DNA of 16,605 nt, taken from the NCBI GenBank assembly GCA_015489185.1, contig WGAE01000023.1, positions 1-16,605 of the forward strand, in the 5' to 3' direction. Positions 1 to 7,443 of this stretch are shown here, piece by piece; the first letter of the stretch is position 1, and every line of letters starts with the position of its first letter. The position numbers and the translations under genes were made by a program. Origin of the DNA: Campylobacterales bacterium (GTDB lineage: Bacteria > Campylobacterota > Campylobacteria > Campylobacterales > QNZT01). The notes below the pieces were generated by a model. It worked only from the letters and a program-made list of their open reading frames with translations, searched no databases and was not told where the DNA came from.

Positions 1-4
1 GGTT

Positions 5-10
5 TATACT
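5..10 (+). promoter_or_regulatory. Possible -10 box for htrA
   Basis: The hexamer TATACT, preceded by TT, lies 34 bases before the htrA start and would place transcription start near position 17. The upstream part of the promoter is outside the window and no TG extension is seen, so this is a weak call. Confidence 0.3.
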
Positions 11-44
11 GCCTGTATCAAAAATGATGATAAGGAATGTATAG

Positions 45-1412
45 ATGAAAAAATTACTGGCAATGACATCTTTGTGTATGGTAGCACTCAGCGGCTTTGC
101 GGTCGATTTCAAACTCGCCGACCCAAATCCGAAACATGTCGCACCGACAAGTGCCGACGAAGTGCTCTCATTTCATGAAGGGATCAAAGATGCCGTCAAA
201 AGCGTGGTCAACATCTCAACTAAAAAGATGGTACGTCCACAGGGAGGATACTATCCGCCCTTTCACCCGATGCCCCGCGGCGGTTTGCGTCCCTATTCTC
301 TGGGTTCGGGTGTGATTTTGACCGAAGACGGGTATATCGTGACCAACAATCATGTCATCGAAAACGCGGACGATATCACCGTCACCCTTCCCGGTTCTCA
401 GGAGGAGTACAAAGCCAAACTGATCGGAACCGACAAAGAGAGTGATCTTGCCGTCATCAAGATCGACGCGAAAGGGCTTACCCCCATCAAGCTTGCCAAT
501 GCCGATTCACTGAGAGTGGGCGATGTGGTCTTTGCGGTCGGAAACCCTTTCGGTGTCGGAGAGAGCGTGACACAGGGAATCATCTCCGCACTCAACAAAA
601 ACCGCGTCGGTGTCAACCAGTATGAAAATTTCATCCAGACCGACGCGTCGATCAATCCAGGAAACTCCGGCGGCGCGCTTGTCGACAGCAGAGGGGCGCT
701 GATCGGCATCAACGCCGTGATCATCTCAAGAAGCGGCGGAAACAACGGTATCGGTTTTGCGATTCCTGTAGATATGGTCAAAAATATCACGACCAACCTG
801 ATCGAACACGGAAAAGTGACCAGAGGCTACATCGGTGTCAGTATTTCGGACGTCACCAAAGATTACAAAAGTGTCTACAACCATAAAAAAGGTGCCGTCG
901 TACTAAGTGTCGAAGCGAACTCTCCGGCGGAAAAAGCGGGGCTTAAACGAGGTGATCTGATCTTTGACGTCAACGGCAAACGTATCAAAAACGCGACCGA
1001 TCTCAAACAGTGTATCGCCGCCTGCAAACCCAACGAAAAAGTGACACTGGGGGTTGAGCGCGACAAGAAAAACTTGAAGATGTCGGCAGTGCTTGCTTCC
1101 AGAGATGTGCTGGAGTTCGATAAAAATACCCAGGAGGTCTTCAAGGGTATGCGTATCGTACCGCTTACGGGACAGGCGCGTTATCAGTACCGCATTCCAC
1201 CGTACATTGAAGGGGTACTGATCGAAGATATCAAACCGATGTCCAAAGCGGAGCGTGTGGGCTTTCAAGCGGGAGATGTTATAATTCAGATCGAAGATGA
1301 TCCGATCGCTTCGATCCAGGATCTGCAACATGCACTGCAAAAATATAAAAAACAGCCCAAACGCATCTACGTCAACCGCTACGGTACGATTCTGATGCTG
1401 GTGATCAAATAG
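45..1412 (+). CDS. htrA: HtrA/DegP-family periplasmic serine protease
   Basis: Periplasmic serine protease and chaperone that degrades or refolds damaged envelope proteins. The 455 residues fit the Do/DegQ family. Residues 1-19 form a Sec signal peptide with cleavage near SGFA. The trypsin-like domain spans about 85-250, with catalytic triad His103 (TNNHV), Asp134 (ESDLAV) and Ser208 (GNSGG). Two PDZ domains follow, about 262-350 and 370-455. A Gly/Pro-rich loop near 65-84 precedes the protease core, as in this family's regulatory LA-loop region. The start is supported by AAGGA eight bases upstream. The response-regulator gene begins 13 bases after the stop, the same order as htrA-cprR-cprS in Campylobacter jejuni, which suggests joint envelope-stress control. 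The identification rests on the intact triad and domain order. Confidence 0.96.
   Translation: MKKLLAMTSLCMVALSGFAVDFKLADPNPKHVAPTSADEVLSFHEGIKDAVKSVVNISTKKMVRPQGGYYPPFHPMPRGGLRPYSLGSGVILTEDGYIVTNNHVIENADDITVTLPGSQEEYKAKLIGTDKESDLAVIKIDAKGLTPIKLANADSLRVGDVVFAVGNPFGVGESVTQGIISALNKNRVGVNQYENFIQTDASINPGNSGGALVDSRGALIGINAVIISRSGGNNGIGFAIPVDMVKNITTNLIEHGKVTRGYIGVSISDVTKDYKSVYNHKKGAVVLSVEANSPAEKAGLKRGDLIFDVNGKRIKNATDLKQCIAACKPNEKVTLGVERDKKNLKMSAVLASRDVLEFDKNTQEVFKGMRIVPLTGQARYQYRIPPYIEGVLIEDIKPMSKAERVGFQAGDVIIQIEDDPIASIQDLQHALQKYKKQPKRIYVNRYGTILMLVIK
1277..1285 (+). promoter_or_regulatory. Intragenic extended -10 promoter before the two-component genes
   Basis: A perfect extended -10 box, TGTTATAAT, lies inside the 3' part of htrA, about 140 bases before the response-regulator start. 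It covers codons for Asp-Val-Ile-Ile, spelled GAT GTT ATA ATT, while the surrounding gene mostly uses ATC and GTC. This odd codon choice suggests that the promoter itself is under selection. It could give the regulator and kinase expression independent of htrA. There is no experimental support here. Confidence 0.5.
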
Positions 1413-1425
1413 AGGAAGAACCGAT

Positions 1426-2118
1426 ATGATCAAAGTACTGATGATCGAGGATGACCCGGAACTGGCGCAGATTATCATTAAATATCTGGCGAAATTCGAT
1501 ATTGAAGTCACCAACGCCGAAGATCCCTATATCGGACTCTCGAAACTGGAAATCGGCAATTACGATCTGCTCATCCTCGATCTAACGCTGCCGGGAATGG
1601 ACGGACTGGAGTTGCTGCAGCGTATCCGTAAAGTTTCGGACATTCCGGTCATCATCTCCTCCGCACGCGACGATATCGTCGACAAAGTGGTCGGACTGGA
1701 GCGCGGCGCGGACGATTATCTGCCCAAACCCTACAACCCCAGAGAACTGGAAGCGCGCATCCGATCCATTTTGCGCCGTCACCACAAAAAAGAGGAGAAA
1801 AAGAGCGAAGAGGAGAAGATCTTCGAAGTCAACGAAGAGGGGATGATGATCACCTTCAAAGGGCATCCGCTGCAACTGACACCGGCGGAATTCGATATAC
1901 TCAATATGCTCATCAAACACAAAAATGGCGTCGTCTCCCGCGCCGATATCATCTACAGCAGCGATTTTATCAACGACGACAGCAGTTACAAAAACGTCGA
2001 TGTGATGGTTTCAAAAATCCGCAGTAAAATCGCCAAATACGACCCGGACCATACCTATATCAAATCGGTGCGGGGCGTGGGGTATCAACTCCTCTGCCCT
2101 CCGCAAAAAAACAGATGA
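1426..2118 (+). CDS. cprR: OmpR-family response regulator (CprR-like)
   Basis: DNA-binding response regulator of a two-component system, 230 residues. The receiver domain (1-118) has the acidic pair Asp9-Asp10, phospho-acceptor Asp52 in LDLTLPG, Ser79 at the switch position and conserved Lys101 in LPKPY. A highly charged linker (119-132) leads to the OmpR/PhoB winged helix (about 135-225), recognised by LTPAEFDIL and the terminal YIKSVRGVGYQL. AGGAAG stands seven bases before ATG. The gene sits between htrA and a kinase gene that starts 15 bases after its stop. The cprR name rests on synteny with Campylobacter jejuni; Helicobacter ArsR-type regulators are the other near relatives. Its targets cannot be read from the sequence, though htrA is an obvious candidate. 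Confidence 0.9.
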   Translation: MIKVLMIEDDPELAQIIIKYLAKFDIEVTNAEDPYIGLSKLEIGNYDLLILDLTLPGMDGLELLQRIRKVSDIPVIISSARDDIVDKVVGLERGADDYLPKPYNPRELEARIRSILRRHHKKEEKKSEEEKIFEVNEEGMMITFKGHPLQLTPAEFDILNMLIKHKNGVVSRADIIYSSDFINDDSSYKNVDVMVSKIRSKIAKYDPDHTYIKSVRGVGYQLLCPPQKNR

Positions 2119-2133
2119 TCTCAAAACTTTTCG

Positions 2134-3399
2134 ATGCGTAATATTTCGATTATCGCGTTTATCAATATGATCTTCGTGATCGCTTTTGTCGGGGTGATCA
2201 CAACCTATCTGCTCTTTCAGAAGATGGAAAAAGAGCGCTACGAAGAGCAGGAACAGCAACGCTACAGCCTCATCGCCGACGCCTTTTTGTCCGGTCTGCA
2301 ATTTCTGCCGGATGATCAGGAACTTGAAAAACGGTACAAACACTTTCATGTCAAACTGATCAGCGATGCTAAAAAAAGACTCGATATTTTACAGCACGCA
2401 AGACTGCTTTATATCAAAAATACCATTTTCGGACGGGTGCGTATCTACGCGATGGGTAAAAATCGCTATATCTACGTCCAGTCACTCGGATACAACCTGA
2501 TGCTCAAAGATCTGCGTCCACGCCCCTACAAGGGAACGATTGCACTGCTTTTGCTGGCGCTTTTCAGCGGTATTCTGACCTTCATCTACACTATTTTACG
2601 CAAAAAACTCTCGCCGCTGAAGGAGTTGGATACGGAAGTACAGAAATTTGCCGAAGGAAACCTCGATCTGCAGATCAAAGATTACGGGAACGACGAGATC
2701 GGTACGATTGCGGCGACTTTCAAAAAGGCGGTCAACTCGATCAAAGAGCAGATGGAATCAAAAAACCTCTTTATGCGCAACATGATGCACGAACTCAAAA
2801 CCCCGATCACCAAAGGCAGAATTTTAGCAGAAAGTATCGATGACTTCGAAGATAAAGCGCTGCTGATCAAGTCGTTTGAGCGGATGAACGAGATCATCAC
2901 CGAACTGGCACGGGTCGAAAAACTGACTTCGAAAAATCTCAAACTCCATCCGCAGATCGTCTCATTTGACGCGCTGGTGGAGCGTGCGAAAAAACTGATG
3001 CTCTGCGAAGGCGACTGTATCCAAAAAGAGTACGGTAACTTCCGCATTACGGTCGATCCGGACCACTTCGCCGTGGTGCTTAAAAACCTCATCGACAATG
3101 CCGTCAAATTCAGCCCCGATCATAAAGCGATCATTCGCGCAACCCCCAGACACATAGAAGTGCTCTCCAGAGGAGAACCTCTGAAACATCCCCTCACCTA
3201 CTACACCGAACCCTTCTCACAGGAAGCAAAAAAAGATGACGGGTTCGGGCTGGGACTTTATATCGTCGATTCAATTCTCAAAATTCACGGCGCTAGACTC
3301 GGTTATCGTCATGAGAACGGATACAATATCTTTGATATTATTTTTGAGGAAGAGAAGAAACATACAAACCACACTGCCGAAAAACGGCAGCGCGTTTGA
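2134..3399 (+). CDS. cprS: Membrane sensor histidine kinase (CprS-like)
   Basis: Partner kinase of the preceding regulator, 421 residues. Transmembrane segments at about 5-28 and 134-155 flank a periplasmic sensor region of roughly 100 residues. A HAMP linker (156-208) follows, then the dimerisation/phospho-acceptor domain with His219 in MMHELKTP, and an HATPase with N-box Asn322 (NLIDNAVKFS) and glycine box DDGFGLGLYIV (368-378). The ATPase domain looks short, as is common in the ArsS/CprS group. An in-frame stop at 2116-2118, which is also the regulator's own stop codon, makes ATG 2134 the only reasonable start. No Shine-Dalgarno is visible, so translation is probably coupled to the upstream gene. 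The basic tail after FEEE reads through a hairpin before stopping two bases from the CotH remnant. The input signal is unknown. Confidence 0.92.
   Translation: MRNISIIAFINMIFVIAFVGVITTYLLFQKMEKERYEEQEQQRYSLIADAFLSGLQFLPDDQELEKRYKHFHVKLISDAKKRLDILQHARLLYIKNTIFGRVRIYAMGKNRYIYVQSLGYNLMLKDLRPRPYKGTIALLLLALFSGILTFIYTILRKKLSPLKELDTEVQKFAEGNLDLQIKDYGNDEIGTIAATFKKAVNSIKEQMESKNLFMRNMMHELKTPITKGRILAESIDDFEDKALLIKSFERMNEIITELARVEKLTSKNLKLHPQIVSFDALVERAKKLMLCEGDCIQKEYGNFRITVDPDHFAVVLKNLIDNAVKFSPDHKAIIRATPRHIEVLSRGEPLKHPLTYYTEPFSQEAKKDDGFGLGLYIVDSILKIHGARLGYRHENGYNIFDIIFEEEKKHTNHTAEKRQRV
3374..3390. terminator. Hairpin at the convergent kinase/CotH ends
   Basis: CTGCCG, five A residues and CGGCAG form a six-base-pair stem inside the last codons of the kinase gene, just before the convergent CotH remnant. 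Only short, broken T tracts follow on either strand, so it may be a weak bidirectional terminator. Confidence 0.35.
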
Positions 3400-3401
3400 G
3401 A

Positions 3402-4037
3402 TCAGGGCAGATGCTGTGAAACGTGGCTTCTGACGATTGTGGGACGTTTGTCCGCAAAAGTTTTTAGCCGATCGACCTGCTCCTGCCACTCCTGCAGATT
3501 GTGTACGACATAGCTGTATTCGCCGTTGACTGTCCAGCGATCGATATGCCGCTGCATATAGGATTCTATCTGATTAGCGATATTGTCGATAATTCCTTTG
3601 ACGCGTGACGGTGCGAAGGTGGTGTTCAACGTACCCAGCAGACGGTTTTTAAACTTTGTTTTAAAGCCCGGATTCTCCAGCAGTTTTCGCAAAATCAGCG
3701 TCGACCATTCGGGATTGGGCCACTCCTGTCCGTCGGTTGCGGTCGCCATCCCCAGTGCATCATAATTTTCCGTCGAATCCACCACCGTACCGTCAGGCAG
3801 TTCAATATCCGAATATCTTGCAAATCCGAAGTCCATATCATGAAAGATCCACTGCCATTTGCCGCCCTTTTTCGGTTTCCAGTAGTAGATATTCGTACCG
3901 GGCCAGTCCGTATTTGCACAGTAGATATTGGTCACCATATAGTCGATGAAGTTGTCGATATCCATCTTCGAAGCGACGTGCGCGTATGTGGCATCGTTTG
4001 AGAGCGAATGACTGCGCAGGTAGGCGATCTTTGTCAC
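3402..4037 (-). pseudogene. 5'-truncated CotH-family protein remnant
   Basis: The reading frame encodes the C-terminal part of a CotH kinase-like protein (B. subtilis CotH phosphorylates spore-coat proteins; bacterial relatives are usually exported and several hundred residues long). Recognisable blocks are MDIDNFIDYMVTNIY (25-39), the NTDWPGTN segment (42-49) and WQWIFHDMDFGF (61-72) with the acidic metal-site type motif. A helical region with many Trp and Arg residues ends the frame. The N-terminal portion is missing: the open frame extends upstream only to a stop at 4107-4109, and the stretch 4038-4106 encodes no CotH-like sequence in any minus frame. The only start is GTG 4037, with a purine run that is too close. 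The nfeD promoter occupies the space where the gene should continue. I read this as a decayed or truncated gene; a short functional protein is less likely. Confidence 0.7.
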
Positions 4038-4104
4038 AATCCTTGAATGAGATTTTGGAATATATCGACACCTTGTACCTTTTCTGCAGAATCGTTTCGT
4101 TTTT

Positions 4105-4113
4105 TGCTATAAT
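4105..4113 (+). promoter_or_regulatory. Extended -10 promoter for nfeD-slipin
   Basis: TGCTATAAT is a perfect extended -10 box preceded by a run of T residues, the typical housekeeping promoter of Campylobacterota. It predicts a transcription start near 4120 and a leader of about 33 bases with AAGGAG before the nfeD ATG. Confidence 0.8.
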
Positions 4114-4152
4114 GAAAACAGAACTTGACAAAAAGAGAACAAAAGGAGTTTT

Positions 4153-4608
4153 ATGCAAACACTCTTGACCCAGCCGCTTTGGTGGCACTGGATGGCACTC
4201 GGTATTTTGCTGATCGCGGCGGAAATTTTCATTCCTTCTTTTGTCGTGATCTGGTTCGGTATTGCTGCGGTGGCGGTATCGCTTCTTGAGTTGCTTTTTC
4301 ATATTTCACTGAGTGCACAACTCTTCTGGTGGTCGGTCCTCTCCGTCACGATGCTCTATATCTGGCTTAAAAAGTACAAACACCGTTTCCGACCCGACCC
4401 GAAAATCGGACAACCCGATGAAGTTTCGGGAGCCGAGGGGATCGTCACGGAGGCTGTTCCGGCACACGGACGCGGCCGTGCCAGATTCGATATTCCGGTA
4501 CTTGGCAGCAGTGAATGGGTTGTCACTTCACAGGAATCGATCCCGGAGGGAACAAAAGTCGTCAGCGTCAAAGCACTGGGCAATATGCTGGAAGTCAAAA
4601 AAATCTGA
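4153..4608 (+). CDS. nfeD: NfeD-family membrane protein
   Basis: Short (NfeD1b-type) integral membrane protein of 151 residues that normally works beside an SPFH/stomatin protein in membrane microdomain organisation. Hydrophobic segments lie at about 12-29, 31-50 and 53-72, followed by a basic stretch and a soluble C-terminal OB-fold (about 90-150) with the typical GAEGIVTEAVP and GNMLEVKKI edges. AAGGAG stands five bases before the ATG. The gene is the first of a two-gene unit; the slipin starts 11 bases after its stop. The long ClpP-like protease domain of full NfeD1a proteins is absent, so this is a partner rather than a protease. Family assignment is secure from topology plus neighbour; the precise cellular role is not known. 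Confidence 0.9.
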   Translation: MQTLLTQPLWWHWMALGILLIAAEIFIPSFVVIWFGIAAVAVSLLELLFHISLSAQLFWWSVLSVTMLYIWLKKYKHRFRPDPKIGQPDEVSGAEGIVTEAVPAHGRGRARFDIPVLGSSEWVVTSQESIPEGTKVVSVKALGNMLEVKKI

Positions 4609-4619
4609 AAGGAGCAGAG

Positions 4620-5471
4620 ATGGAAGTTGTTGTTGCGCTACTCATAGCCGTCTTTATCACACTGGTTGCAGGTGTCAAAATTGTGCCGCAGGGAGAAGAG
4701 TGGGTCGTCGAGAGACTCGGTAAATACCACGCCACCCTAAGACCCGGACTCAATATCATAATCCCGTTTATCGATTCGATCCGATCCAAAATCTCGACCC
4801 GCGATATTATTCTCGATATCGAACAGCAGGAGGTGATCACCAGAGATAATGCCGTCATATTGACCAATGCCGTCGCCTTTATCCGGGTCACGGATCCGCA
4901 AAAAGCGCTCTACGGCGTCGAAGACTTCAAACTCGCCATCCAAAACCTCGTCACGACGACACTTCGTGCAATCATCGGAGAGATGAAACTCGACGAAGCG
5001 CTCTCCAACCGTGAAACGATCAAAGCGAAACTCAAAGAGCAGATCATCGACGATGTCGCGGACTGGGGTATCACCGTCAAATCGGTCGAGATTCAGGATA
5101 TCACGCCGTCGGGATCGATGCAAAAAGCGATGGAACAACAAGCTGCGGCGGAGCGTGAACGGCGTGCAATCGAAACGAAAGCGGAAGGAAACAAAAACGC
5201 GATGATTCTGGAAGCGGAAGGAAAACTCCAGGCGGCGAAAAAAGAGGCGGAAGCGCAGGTTGCCCTCTCGGAAGCCTCCGCACAGGCGATCAAAAATGTC
5301 TCCGAAGCGATCACCGATAAAGAGTTGCCGACACTCTTTCTTTTGGGGGATCGATACATCAATACACTCGAAAAGATGAGCGAATCTCCAAACAGTAAAT
5401 TTGTCGTCTATCCCGCGGATTTGCAAAGTGCGATCGGCGGACTACTCGGAAGTTTACAAAAGAAGGGGTAA
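4620..5471 (+). CDS. SPFH-domain slipin/stomatin-like protein (QmcA type)
   Basis: Membrane-anchored scaffold of the stomatin/paraslipin family, 283 residues. An N-terminal hydrophobic anchor (3-19) precedes the SPFH domain (about 20-178), with landmarks VPQGEEWVVERLGKY, RPGLNIIIPF, the TRDNAVILTNAV block and GITVKSVEIQDI. A long Ala/Glu/Lys-rich coiled coil (about 165-232) follows, then the hydrophobic oligomerisation tail IGGLLGSL. The frame is open upstream to 4515, but I place the start at ATG 4620 because AAAGGAG ends five bases before it and the hydrophobic anchor begins there; the upstream extension overlaps nfeD in another frame. It is co-transcribed with nfeD, the usual partner. The closest E. 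coli comparison is QmcA-YbbK. Membrane microdomain organisation is the family role; no client can be named. Confidence 0.93.
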   Translation: MEVVVALLIAVFITLVAGVKIVPQGEEWVVERLGKYHATLRPGLNIIIPFIDSIRSKISTRDIILDIEQQEVITRDNAVILTNAVAFIRVTDPQKALYGVEDFKLAIQNLVTTTLRAIIGEMKLDEALSNRETIKAKLKEQIIDDVADWGITVKSVEIQDITPSGSMQKAMEQQAAAERERRAIETKAEGNKNAMILEAEGKLQAAKKEAEAQVALSEASAQAIKNVSEAITDKELPTLFLLGDRYINTLEKMSESPNSKFVVYPADLQSAIGGLLGSLQKKG

Positions 5472-5486
5472 TCTCCCCTCTTTTGT
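5456..5486. terminator. Bidirectional rho-independent terminator
   Basis: Arms at 5456-5468 and 5475-5486 pair over twelve base pairs with one bulged A at 5463 and a six-base loop. The A-rich and T-rich outer parts give a T tract on either strand. It overlaps the slipin stop codon and lies two bases before the M23 stop codon, so it serves both converging units. Confidence 0.8.
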
Positions 5487-5487
5487 T

Positions 5488-6444
5488 CTATTTCATCGCG
5501 ATCTTCTCATCTCGCAGATTATAGCGGGATTCAAGCTGTCCGATCAGCTGTTGCCAGTTGACACGGCGGATTTTGTTCATAACCGTTCGATACGTCTGTG
5601 GTGACCACTGGATAAAATCCTGCGGATCGAGCCATTTGTAAAGATAACGCACTTCATAGTGCAGATGCGGTCCGGTACTTCTGCCCGTATTGCCTACATA
5701 GCCGATCAAATCACCTTTGGAGACATAATCTCCCTCTTTGACCGCATAGCGTGAAAGATGCCCGTACCCGGTCTTGAAGCCGAACGGATGGTTAAGCAGC
5801 AAAAATTTTCCGTAACCGCCCTTCTTTCTGGCATACTCCACAACACCGTCAGCAGGTGCGTAAATGGGTGTTCCCGTATTTGCGGCGATATCCATACCGA
5901 AATGAAACACACGTTCCTGAAAAATCGGATGAATTCGATAGCCGAATCCGTCGGTAATGCGTTTGTAGTGTTTCAGCGGCATACCGGTCGGGATACTGTT
6001 GTTCAGCAGTGCCAGCTCTGCGACCGAAAGTTTCGCCGTTTTTACTTTCTGAAGACTTTTGGCTTTCGCTTTGGCGATACGGGTATCAAACGCATCGGAA
6101 ATATCCGGCTCCAGACCGATAATCTTCTCCACTTCCGAAAGCTGCTCATTCATCAGCTTCAACTCTACCCCTTTGGAGTGAATCTGCTTCTCAAGCGCCT
6201 TTTTGGTCTCCTGTAGCTTGCTGTTTTCTGTCAAAAGATATTGCTGAATCTCTTTATATTCATGTGTTTTACGATCGAGTGCATCCACTTTGGAAGAGAG
6301 CACTTTAATAAAGATCGCTCCCGAGACGATAATGAGCACCACGGCAAGAATCACCCAAAGTGCCAGTTTTCGAATCAGTTCATGTACGGTATACTGTTTC
6401 GATCCCCGTACATCACTGATCGTGATCATCAACTTATTTCGCAT
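5488..6444 (-). CDS. Membrane-anchored M23-family peptidoglycan endopeptidase
   Basis: Zinc metallopeptidase that cuts peptidoglycan cross-bridges, 318 residues. A single transmembrane helix (about 27-48) anchors it with the bulk in the periplasm. A coiled coil follows (50-110), then the LytM domain (about 160-270) with HFGMD (His181, Asp185), His229 in GYGHL and HLH (His260, His262), so all metal and catalytic residues are present. The layout matches Csd1/Csd2/Pgp3-type cell-shape enzymes of Helicobacter and Campylobacter. The gene starts inside the end of the upstream DHH gene (16-base overlap), with GAGGA about seven bases before ATG, which implies translational coupling. It is last in a minus-strand run that also contains a LysM protein, and a bactofilin gene lies divergently at the head of that run. 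A cell-shape or cell-separation role is inferred. Confidence 0.92.
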   Translation of the reverse strand: MRNKLMITISDVRGSKQYTVHELIRKLALWVILAVVLIIVSGAIFIKVLSSKVDALDRKTHEYKEIQQYLLTENSKLQETKKALEKQIHSKGVELKLMNEQLSEVEKIIGLEPDISDAFDTRIAKAKAKSLQKVKTAKLSVAELALLNNSIPTGMPLKHYKRITDGFGYRIHPIFQERVFHFGMDIAANTGTPIYAPADGVVEYARKKGGYGKFLLLNHPFGFKTGYGHLSRYAVKEGDYVSKGDLIGYVGNTGRSTGPHLHYEVRYLYKWLDPQDFIQWSPQTYRTVMNKIRRVNWQQLIGQLESRYNLRDEKIAMK

Positions 6445-7421
6445 GCCGGTTCCTCTGTTTTGACTTCTGCTTTAATATCCGCGACAATGTTTTCGAGTAC
6501 TTTATCCGCCGCTTCATGTGAGACCTGACAAGTTGCCGCGTGTTCATGACCACCGCCTCCGTATGTTTCAACCAGATTACGCATATTCAGCTTTGGTCTG
6601 TTGAAAATCGACGCGCCCAGTGCCAGCACACTATTTTTGTTCTCTACACCAGGCAACAGATGAATTGACGTATGCACCTGTGGAAAACGCGCATAGAGCA
6701 TATAACGGTTACCGGGATAGATCGTCTCTTCATGACGCAGATCGACCACCGCAACACCATCTTCTATGTAGGTCACACGCTCCAGTTGTTCAACAAACGC
6801 TTCATGATAGCGTTCACAAACCTCCACACGCTCTTTTACATCCGGATGCTCCAGAATTTCCTCGATCGTCTGATCCAGCAGCATCTGAGGAAGTGCATGC
6901 ATCAGCGCTTTGTTGGAGATGCGAAAATGTTTGAACCGTCCAAGTCCCGTTCGCGGATCAGTCAGGAAAATCAACCTGTTCCACCCTTCGGGAGCAAGCA
7001 CCTCTTTTTCCGTAAAATCCGCCGTTTTGGAGCGATTCGCCGCCTCGACAAGCGGCAGAAGCTCCGCACCGAAGACCTCTTCACCGCCGTAATATTCGTA
7101 GATAATCTCCGACACGGAACGCGCGTCGGTAAAGAGTGCATGGTTTTTGTTGATCTTCATGACATCGGGCGTGTCGATCAGATGATCAAACGCCATATGT
7201 GCGTTTTGAACATACGGAAGATTACTGACGATATCATCCGACGTCACTTCTACTTTGCCTTCCTGTACATCTTTGGGATGCACGAAGAGAATCTCGTCAA
7301 CGATCCCCAGCTTCAAAAAGAGCGCCGTATTGACAATCCCGTCAAAATTGCTTCGGGTGATCAATCTGTGTTTGGGAATCTGCAATTCGTTCTTGTTTTC
7401 CTCTTCGGTTATCTTTGTCAT
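6429..7421 (-). CDS. DHH/DHHA1 phosphoesterase-like protein with degraded DHH motif
   Basis: Cytoplasmic protein of the DHH superfamily (exopolyphosphatase-like / oligoribonuclease group), 330 residues. The N-terminal half shows RSNFDGIV (23-30), SDDIVSNLPYV (61-71), FDHL (78-81) and FTDARS (97-102), positions that correspond to the family's metal-binding motifs. The C-terminal DHHA1 domain has the well-kept substrate loop GGGGHEHAA (288-296). From memory, epsilonproteobacterial relatives read RSDFDG and FDHH here, so an Asp at position 25 has become Asn and the second His of DHH has become Leu81. This suggests reduced or altered catalysis. AAAGGAAAG precedes the ATG. It lies 22 bases after the LysM gene and overlaps the M23 gene. 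The substrate is unknown; oligonucleotide, cyclic dinucleotide breakdown products or polyphosphate are the family options. Confidence 0.8.
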   Translation of the reverse strand: MTKITEEENKNELQIPKHRLITRSNFDGIVNTALFLKLGIVDEILFVHPKDVQEGKVEVTSDDIVSNLPYVQNAHMAFDHLIDTPDVMKINKNHALFTDARSVSEIIYEYYGGEEVFGAELLPLVEAANRSKTADFTEKEVLAPEGWNRLIFLTDPRTGLGRFKHFRISNKALMHALPQMLLDQTIEEILEHPDVKERVEVCERYHEAFVEQLERVTYIEDGVAVVDLRHEETIYPGNRYMLYARFPQVHTSIHLLPGVENKNSVLALGASIFNRPKLNMRNLVETYGGGGHEHAATCQVSHEAADKVLENIVADIKAEVKTEEPACEIS

Positions 7422-7443
7422 CGTTCTTTCCTTTTTCTGTTAT

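Noticed and set aside
4174..4194. Sigma-54-like sequence TGGCAC...TTGC
   Set aside because: Spacing between the GG and GC elements is 13, not 10, and it lies inside nfeD.
3838..4302. Minus-strand open frame crossing the nfeD start and the CotH remnant in another frame
   Set aside because: It is not CotH-like in its own frame and runs through the nfeD promoter and coding start. I checked it as a possible frameshifted N-terminus of CotH and found no matching motif.
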